Of a stretch of DNA of 7,631 nt, positions 1-4,546 are shown piece after piece; position 1 is the stretch's first letter, and the number at the start of each line of letters is the position of its first letter. Source of the stretch: Planctomycetota bacterium (GTDB taxonomy: Bacteria > Planctomycetota > UBA8742 > SKZP01); assembly GCA_007127275.1 (NCBI GenBank), contig SKZP01000597.1, positions 1 to 7,631 of the forward strand, read 5' to 3'. The notes under the pieces are model-generated. The model was not told where the DNA came from, ran no database searches, and saw nothing but the letters and a program-made list of their open reading frames with translations. Both the position numbers and the translations under genes were made by a program.

Positions 1-239
1 ACATCCTAGCCACGGCCCAGGCCCTAGGCGCAACAAGCACCGAACAAGTCACCACGCTACCCGCGCTGGAAGTCGCACTAGAAAAAACTCGAGCACAACC
101 AGGACTCCACCTGCTGCACGCGCCAGTAAACGCAAAGGCAAGCCAAGCCTGGACCCACGAACTGCAAGACACTTCGCCGCAACCAACAACCCCGCAACCA
201 CAAACCACCAACAACCAGCCACTAGCGACAAGCAACTAG
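1..239 (+). CDS. menD: C-terminal end of MenD (SEPHCHC synthase), 5' part outside window
   Basis: The reading frame from base 3 to the TAG at 237-239 gives the last 78 residues of a protein. The segment A-x-A-L-G-A ... L-x-A-L-E ... P-G-L-H-L-L-H-A-P-V-N resembles the end of the C-terminal thiamine-diphosphate-binding domain of MenD. There a small alpha/beta unit ends in a hydrophobic strand (here GLHLLHAPV, about residues 34-42). MenD condenses isochorismate with 2-oxoglutarate to form SEPHCHC. The catalytic parts lie outside the window, so the call rests on this short match and on menB starting 9 bases downstream. The last 20 residues are a low-complexity Pro/Thr/Gln/Asn tail, and the coding strand here is rich in A and C and poor in T. 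Another ThDP enzyme is possible, but the context makes MenD much the likeliest. Confidence 0.75.
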   Translation, partial: ILATAQALGATSTEQVTTLPALEVALEKTRAQPGLHLLHAPVNAKASQAWTHELQDTSPQPTTPQPQTTNNQPLATSN

Positions 240-248
240 CAACTAGCC

Positions 249-1100
249 ATGTCCAAGAGCTACTTCCCAATTGACGACAGCCCTGCCCAGTGGGAGCCGG
301 TGAAAACCTTCGAGGACATCACCTACCACAAAGCCCCCGAAGGGATTGCGAAGATTGCCATCAACCGGCCCGAGGTCCACAACGCGTTTCGGCCGCAGAC
401 ACTGTTCGACTTGTTGGACGCGTTCCGAGATGCGCACGAGGACCCGAATGTCGGCGTGATCATCCTCACCGGCACCGGCACAAGAGCGTTTTGCTCCGGC
501 GGCGACCAGAAGATTCGCGGCGACTCGGGCTACGTCGGCCCCGACGAGCGGCCCAGGCTCAATGTCCTTGAGTTGCAGCGCTACATCCGTACGTTGCCCA
601 AGCCTGTCGTCGCCATGGTTGCCGGCTACGCAATTGGCGGCGGTCACATCCTGCACGTCGTCTGCGACCTCACCATTGCCGCCGACAACGCCGTGTTTGG
701 GCAAACGGGCCCCAAGGTCGGCAGCTTCGACGCCGGCTTCGGCTCAAGCTACCTCGCAAGCATTGTCGGCCACAAAAAGGCGCGCGAGATCTGGTTCCTC
801 TGCCGGCAATACGACGCGCTGGAAGCGCTGGAGATGGGCCTTGTCAACACGGTCGTGCCGCTTGGCGAGTTGGAGCAGGAAACCGTGAAGTGGTGCCGCG
901 AGATGCTCAACCACTCGCCCGTCGCGCTGCGCATGATCAAGGCCGGCATGAACGCCGCGCTCGACGGCCAAGCCGGTCTGCAAGTCCTAGCCGGCGACGC
1001 CACCATGCTCTACTACCAAACCGCCGAGGCCCAGGAAGGCCGCAACGCCTTCAAAGAGAAGCGAAAGCCCGACTTCGACAAGTACCCCCGGCAACCGTGA
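249..1100 (+). CDS. menB: MenB, 1,4-dihydroxy-2-naphthoyl-CoA synthase
   Basis: This 283-residue crotonase-superfamily protein is the same length class as E. coli MenB (about 285). It closes the second ring of the naphthoquinone by an intramolecular Claisen (Dieckmann-type) condensation of o-succinylbenzoyl-CoA in the cytoplasm. Visible family marks are the oxyanion-hole segment FCSGGDQK near residues 82-89, the GYAIGGGH segment near 126-133, and [12 protein letters not shown] starting at Gln152. Also present are the conserved block [13 protein letters not shown] and a C-terminal [14 protein letters not shown]. Gly154 in QTGP matches the glycine of bicarbonate-dependent (type I) MenB enzymes, which use bound bicarbonate as base; dependence here is inferred from that residue. 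The ATG lies 9 bases after the menD stop with no clear Shine-Dalgarno sequence, so translation may follow from menD. No internal abnormality is seen. Confidence 0.97.
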   Translation: MSKSYFPIDDSPAQWEPVKTFEDITYHKAPEGIAKIAINRPEVHNAFRPQTLFDLLDAFRDAHEDPNVGVIILTGTGTRAFCSGGDQKIRGDSGYVGPDERPRLNVLELQRYIRTLPKPVVAMVAGYAIGGGHILHVVCDLTIAADNAVFGQTGPKVGSFDAGFGSSYLASIVGHKKAREIWFLCRQYDALEALEMGLVNTVVPLGELEQETVKWCREMLNHSPVALRMIKAGMNAALDGQAGLQVLAGDATMLYYQTAEAQEGRNAFKEKRKPDFDKYPRQP

Positions 1101-1107
1101 GGAACGT

Positions 1108-1142
1108 TTCTTGGTTAGCTGCGACGCGAAGCGGAGCGCGTC
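1108..1142 (+). repeat. REP-like element, left arm of an inverted pair
   Basis: Bases 1113-1142 match the reverse complement of 1232-1261 at 28 of 30 positions, and the match extends to 1108-1142 / 1232-1266 with one further mismatch. The arm is itself a small palindrome: GACGCG at 1123-1128 pairs with CGCGTC at 1137-1142 across an 8-base loop. It starts a few bases after the menB stop. Two inverted copies with a short spacer is the arrangement called a REPIN. The copies could also fold together into one long hairpin that attenuates transcription or protects the menB mRNA end; that is inference. Confidence 0.85.
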
Positions 1143-1231
1143 GTGCAGCGTGCAACGACCAACCCCGAACCAAAGGCACTGAATGAGTTCGCGCACGCGT
1201 TTACGTCTCAACCACACCTTCAACCAACGCA

Positions 1232-1266
1232 GACGCACTCCGCTTCGCGTCGCGGCTAACCACGAA
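1232..1266 (-). repeat. REP-like element, right arm of the inverted pair
   Basis: This is the reverse-complement copy of the element at 1108-1142, separated from it by 89 unrelated bases (1143-1231). On the - strand its internal stem is the same six base pairs with one pair reduced to G-T wobble. On the + strand that position is an A-C mismatch. The arm runs into the first possible ATG (1266) of the next gene, so it sits in that gene's leader or at its extreme 5' end. The translated form of the element (SRDAKRSA) resembles a repeat I associate from memory with Opitutaceae-like genomes; this was not verified. Confidence 0.85.
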
Positions 1267-1703
1267 TGGGCAACGCAATGACTGCCATGTCGTACCGAAT
1301 GCTGGGAATGATGACCGACGCTTGCCCGCTGACGCTGGAGTCGCTGGCGCAGCGGCTCGCGGACGGGCTACCGGATACTGTGCGCGTGGAGCGCTCACCG
1401 GAGGTGGTGCGCGTCATTGTGGGAGATCTGTGGAGCTACGTGATTGGACTTTCCGAGGCGGCGCACGTGCAGGACGAGTCGCGCGAGATTGCCAACATGT
1501 TCGGGCGCAGCATTGACGAGAAGATGCAGATTGGCGAGTGCAAGCGACGCCTTGAAACCGGCGGTGCAGCGGACGAAAGCGGCGCATACGCGGAAACGTT
1601 CGCGCAAATCCTTGCCGTGCTGAAAAGCTTTGAGCACCTGATTTTGTTCGACGTGAGTGAGCCAAAGATTTTGGCCAACACCGTACCCGAAGGATCCGGG
1701 TAA
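1266..1703 (+). CDS. Small hypothetical protein inside the men operon
   Basis: I do not recognise this protein, which has up to 145 residues. It has no signal peptide, membrane segment or cysteine cluster and looks like a small soluble alpha/beta protein. A predicted helix (LTLESLAQRLADGL) is followed by strand-like VRVERSPEVVRVIVGDLWSYVIGL. An acidic helical part (VQDESREIANMFGRSIDEKM) comes next, then a second helix plus a hydrophobic strand ending (FEHLILFDV). The start is uncertain. In-frame ATGs occur at 1266, 1278, 1287, 1299, 1308 and 1311, none with a good ribosome binding site. The first lies at the edge of a REP-like repeat, so a real start at 1308 or 1311 (about 130 residues) is quite possible. 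Its stop lies 36 bases before the menA ATG on the same strand, which suggests co-transcription. No role in menaquinone synthesis can be read from the sequence. Codon usage is like its neighbours, which supports a real gene. Confidence 0.7.
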   Translation: MGNAMTAMSYRMLGMMTDACPLTLESLAQRLADGLPDTVRVERSPEVVRVIVGDLWSYVIGLSEAAHVQDESREIANMFGRSIDEKMQIGECKRRLETGGAADESGAYAETFAQILAVLKSFEHLILFDVSEPKILANTVPEGSG

Positions 1704-1726
1704 CGGCTGGTCGTACTTGTTTGCGC

Positions 1727-1734
1727 AAGGAGGT
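1727..1734 (+). promoter_or_regulatory. Strong ribosome binding site that fixes the menA start
   Basis: AAGGAGGT is a perfect anti-16S match. Its AGGAGG core ends 6 bases before the ATG at 1740 but only 3 bases before the in-frame GTG at 1737. The ATG is therefore preferred as the start of menA. Confidence 0.85.
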
Positions 1735-1739
1735 GCGTG

Positions 1740-3368
1740 ATGACGACCCCGACGCCGTCGCCGCATCCGAACGAGGGAAGCCAAGGCGAGAAAAGGCGGA
1801 GCGAGGCCGACGTGCAGCACACCTTGCCGTCGGAGCGAGCGACGCTGCCGTCTGAGTCCGCCGCCATTCCGTCGGAGTCTGCTGCACTTCCTTCCGAGCA
1901 GGCGAATATTCCGTCGCAGTCCTGGCAACTTCCCAGCGAGTCGACCGCACTTCCCAGCGAGCAAGCTGCAGTGCCGAGCGAACAAGCGCGAATTGGCTCG
2001 GAGTCGGCAGCCGTGCCGAGCGAACAGGCGGAGATTGCCTCGCAAGGCGCAGAAGTTGCAAGCGAACAAGCCGCCATTCCGTCGCAGAGCGCAGCCGTGC
2101 CCAGCGAGCAGGCCGGTATTCCGTCACAAGATGCGCCCGTTACCAGTGAGCAAGCGGCCATTCCGTCGCAGGACGCTGCCTTGCCGTCGGAGCAAGCGGC
2201 AATCCCAAGCGAGCAAGCGACCCTCCCCTCAGAGCGTTACCTCGGCGGCACGGCTGCTACCGCTGACACGCACCCCGGCGGCGGCGCGACGGCCAAGCCG
2301 AAGCGGCAAGCAGCAACACAGTTGCCGCTCCCGGCGCCACAAGGGCCGCATGCGCCACCATTCGCCTCAACAGTAGCAAGTGCGACCTCGCCCGCCAGTG
2401 AGCCGCCTGCACCTCCCTGGCTTGTTGCCATGCGACCTCGCACGCTTCCCGCGGCAGCCACGCCTGTAATCATTGGCGTGACCCTTGCCGTGGCAGACGG
2501 CATCTTTGCGTGGCTGCCCGCGCTTGCCTGCCTCGTTTGCGCGCTACTGTTGCAGGTTGCGGCGAACTTCGCGAACGACTACTTCGACCACAAGAAAGGG
2601 GCGGACACTGCCCAACGCCTCGGGCCGCCGCGGGCCACCTCCTCCGGGTGGCTTACACCGCAAGCGGTGCTGCGCGCGACGTTCGCGACGCTTGCGCTTG
2701 CCGTCGCTCTCGGCGCGTATCTCGTCTACGTTGGTGGAACACCCATCCTGGTCATTGGCCTCGCCGGGATTGCCGCGGTGCTGCTCTACACCGGTGGGCC
2801 AAAGCCGCTCGGGTACATGGGCCTCGGCGACTTGTTCGTCTTTCTCTTCTTCGGCTTTGCGGCAGTCGGCGGCACCTACTTCGTGCAAGCCGCCGCGCAC
2901 GGGTTGCCTTCAGCGACCGCCTGGGTGCCCGGCACGGTCTGGCTTGCTGCCGTTCCCGCCGGGTGTCTCGTGACGGCCATCCTTGTCGTCAACAACCTGC
3001 GAGACCGCGTCACGGATGCCGCGGCGCACAAACGCACACTCGCCGTGCTGATTGGTCCACGGGCCACTCGCGTCGAGTTCGCGGCGCTACTTTGCGTAGC
3101 GTATGCAGTGCCGGTGGTTGTCCTTGCCGCGGGTCTCGGGCCGTGGGGGTGGCTCGCACCTCTGTTGACCTTGCCACTTGCCGCGCTGCGCATGGCGCGG
3201 GTGTGGCAACTCGACGGCAAAGCGCTAAATCCGGAACTTGGCGCGACGGCGAAGCTGGGGCTGTGGTACGCGCTGCTGCTCTTTGCGGGGCTTGTTGTGT
3301 TGCCGCCTGTGCTCGAACTGGCCGGGATACCAAGTGCCGCGGCGGCCTCAAGAGGAGGTGCCGGATGA
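1740..3368 (+). CDS. menA: MenA, 1,4-dihydroxy-2-naphthoate polyprenyltransferase, with a heptad-repeat N-terminal extension
   Basis: This 542-residue protein has two parts. Residues from about 227 (WLVAMRPRTLPAA) to the end form a UbiA-family integral membrane prenyltransferase of about 310 residues, the usual size of a whole MenA. The first aspartate motif, N-x-x-N-D-Y-F-D with a following D, covers N276-D289. The second, N-N-L-R-D-x-x-x-D, is N418-D426. These bind Mg2+-diphosphate, and eight or nine hydrophobic helices surround them. The enzyme attaches the polyprenyl chain to DHNA with loss of CO2, giving demethylmenaquinone. Residues 1-226 are extra: a charged start, 20 heptads (residues 29-168) and a Pro/Ala-rich linker. 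The extension is hydrophilic, probably cytoplasmic and disordered, of unknown role. The AGGAGG at 1728-1733 supports the ATG at 1740. The stop overlaps the menC start (ATGA), and the menC ribosome binding site lies in codons for the final Arg-Gly-Gly. I am confident of MenA; the extension's function is unknown. Confidence 0.95.
   Translation: MTTPTPSPHPNEGSQGEKRRSEADVQHTLPSERATLPSESAAIPSESAALPSEQANIPSQSWQLPSESTALPSEQAAVPSEQARIGSESAAVPSEQAEIASQGAEVASEQAAIPSQSAAVPSEQAGIPSQDAPVTSEQAAIPSQDAALPSEQAAIPSEQATLPSERYLGGTAATADTHPGGGATAKPKRQAATQLPLPAPQGPHAPPFASTVASATSPASEPPAPPWLVAMRPRTLPAAATPVIIGVTLAVADGIFAWLPALACLVCALLLQVAANFANDYFDHKKGADTAQRLGPPRATSSGWLTPQAVLRATFATLALAVALGAYLVYVGGTPILVIGLAGIAAVLLYTGGPKPLGYMGLGDLFVFLFFGFAAVGGTYFVQAAAHGLPSATAWVPGTVWLAAVPAGCLVTAILVVNNLRDRVTDAAAHKRTLAVLIGPRATRVEFAALLCVAYAVPVVVLAAGLGPWGWLAPLLTLPLAALRMARVWQLDGKALNPELGATAKLGLWYALLLFAGLVVLPPVLELAGIPSAAAASRGGAG
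1824..2243 (+). repeat. Twenty tandem 21-bp coding repeats (heptads) in menA
   Basis: Twenty consecutive in-frame 21-bp units encode heptads of consensus [LIV]-P-S-[EQ]-[QSD]-A-[AX]. Serine at heptad position 3 is present in all 20. Proline at position 2 is present in 16, with Gly, Ala, Ala and Thr in heptads 9, 11, 12 and 16. From heptad 9 to heptad 17 the first residue alternates strictly Ile/Val, usually IPSQ(S/D)A then VPSEQA, a 42-bp higher-order unit. The units differ widely at synonymous positions (Ser as TCG, TCT, TCC, TCA, AGC, AGT), so the array is not a fresh slippage product. A proline per heptad argues against a coiled coil. Confidence 0.97.
3353..3359 (+). promoter_or_regulatory. 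Ribosome binding site of menC inside the menA 3' end
   Basis: AGGAGGT ends about 6 bases before the menC ATG at 3365. It is embedded in the last codons of menA, where it encodes part of the Arg-Gly-Gly run. With the ATGA stop/start overlap, this predicts translational coupling of menA and menC. Confidence 0.85.
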
Positions 3369-4546
3369 GCGCGACGACCTCGTTGCCGCGGATTGTCGAC
3401 GTGGCGGCCTCGCCTTTTTCCCTGCCGCTTCTGCGACCCGTGAGAAGCGCCGTCGCCCAGTGGCACGAACGTGCCGGCGTGCTGCTTCGCGTTGAGGACG
3501 CCGAGGGCGTCGTCGGCTACGGCGAGGCCTCCCCGCTGCCCGGGCTAAGCTGGGAAACGCCGGAGCAGGTGCATGCTGCGTTCGAGGCCCTGGATGACTT
3601 TGTGCAACAAAGTGAAGCAGGCTTTGCCGTCGAAGCCGAACGTTCGTCCTTTGCGGCGTCGGTCAAACCCCTCACGCGGGTTTTGCCGCCGACGGCGCGC
3701 CACGCCTTGGAGCAAGCGCTGCTCGACCTGCTCGCCAAGCGCCGCGGCATCAGCGTCGCCGCGTGGCTGGCGCAGGTTCTCGTTGCCTCCACGGCTGCGG
3801 CGGACACGGCAACGCTGCCGCACGAGCGTATTCCCGTACATGCGCTAGTACGCGACGCGGCCGAGGCCGCCACGGCCGTGGCGGCGGGCTACGGCACGCT
3901 AAAAGTGAAGATTGCCGCCGACGAGTTCGAGGAGGACGTGGCCAGGCTCGCCGCCATTCGCGACGCCGTCGGCGCAAACGTGAAACTGCGTCTCGACGCA
4001 AACGGCGCTTTGACTGTCGAGGAAGCGGTGGCCGCACTCGAGGTCTTCGCGCGCTTCGACGTGGAATGCTGCGAGCAACCCGTTGCCGCGCACGACATCA
4101 CCGGGCTCGCCGAGGTGCGGCGAAATCAACCCGTACCCGTCGCCGCCGACGAAGCAGTACGCACCGCGGCAGATGCGCAACGCATCCTCGAAGCTCAAGC
4201 GGCAGACATTCTCGTGCTCAAGCCCATGCTCATTGGCGGGCTTTTGCCCGCGCTCGAGATTGCGCAGGCCGCGTGTGCGGAGGGCGTCGGCGTTTACGCA
4301 ACAACGTCGCTTGACGCCGCACTCGGCCGGGCCGGCGCGGTGCATCTCGCGGCAGCGTTGCCGGGACCGTTGCTTGCATGTGGCCTCGCCACAGGCGAAT
4401 TGCTCGCGGCGGACCTTGCACCACGCGACGCGTTGCCTGTGGAGCACGGCAAGATGCTCGTTCCGCCTGGCCCGGGGCTCGGTGTCGAACCGGAGGTTTG
4501 GCCACGCGAGCCACAGGACGCGCAGCGCAAAGGAGGTGGCGCATGA
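3365..4546 (+). CDS. menC: MenC, o-succinylbenzoate synthase
   Basis: This 393-residue enolase-superfamily enzyme (muconate-lactonizing subgroup) dehydrates SHCHC to o-succinylbenzoate in the cytoplasm. An N-terminal capping domain (about residues 10-140) contains the loop VGYGEASPLPG. The barrel domain carries the full catalytic set: the K-x-K pair Lys180 and Lys182, metal ligands Asp211 (LRLDANG), Glu237 (CEQPV) and Asp262 (ADEAV), and the second-side lysine Lys286 (VLKPM). This spacing is typical of MenC, and the neighbours make an alternative such as dipeptide epimerase unlikely. The protein is longer than E. coli MenC (about 320 residues), with a somewhat extended N-terminus and a polar C-terminal tail ending RKGGGA. 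The start at 3365 is fixed by AGGAGG 6 bases upstream; longer in-frame extension would only overlap menA. Its TGA overlaps the menE ATG by ATGA. Confidence 0.95.
   Translation: MSATTSLPRIVDVAASPFSLPLLRPVRSAVAQWHERAGVLLRVEDAEGVVGYGEASPLPGLSWETPEQVHAAFEALDDFVQQSEAGFAVEAERSSFAASVKPLTRVLPPTARHALEQALLDLLAKRRGISVAAWLAQVLVASTAAADTATLPHERIPVHALVRDAAEAATAVAAGYGTLKVKIAADEFEEDVARLAAIRDAVGANVKLRLDANGALTVEEAVAALEVFARFDVECCEQPVAAHDITGLAEVRRNQPVPVAADEAVRTAADAQRILEAQAADILVLKPMLIGGLLPALEIAQAACAEGVGVYATTSLDAALGRAGAVHLAAALPGPLLACGLATGELLAADLAPRDALPVEHGKMLVPPGPGLGVEPEVWPREPQDAQRKGGGA
4530..4537 (+). promoter_or_regulatory. Ribosome binding site of menE inside the menC 3' end
   Basis: AAGGAGGT, preceded by a further A, ends about 6 bases before the menE ATG at 4543. 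It encodes part of the C-terminal Lys-Gly-Gly of MenC. It selects 4543 over the upstream in-frame open stretch that begins within menC, and it repeats the menA-menC junction design. Confidence 0.85.

Noticed and set aside
249..1100. Long - strand and alternative + strand frames inside menB
   Set aside because: The menB product matches its family from end to end. The other frames are shadows expected in GC-rich coding DNA.
1395..2161. Three long overlapping open frames on the - strand opposite the orphan gene and the menA repeats
   Set aside because: All are antisense to well-supported + strand genes. Their repetitive products (for example runs of A-C-S-L-G-T) are direct consequences of the 21-bp repeats, which happen to lack stops on the other strand.
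2510..3364. Upstream in-frame extension of the menC frame across menA
   Set aside because: The extension is Arg-rich shadow sequence of menA. A strong AGGAGG and the enolase-superfamily domain both place the start at 3365.
4378..4542. Upstream in-frame extension of the menE frame into menC
   Set aside because: It is shadow sequence of menC. The ribosome binding site at 4530-4537 and the ATGA overlap place the start at 4543.
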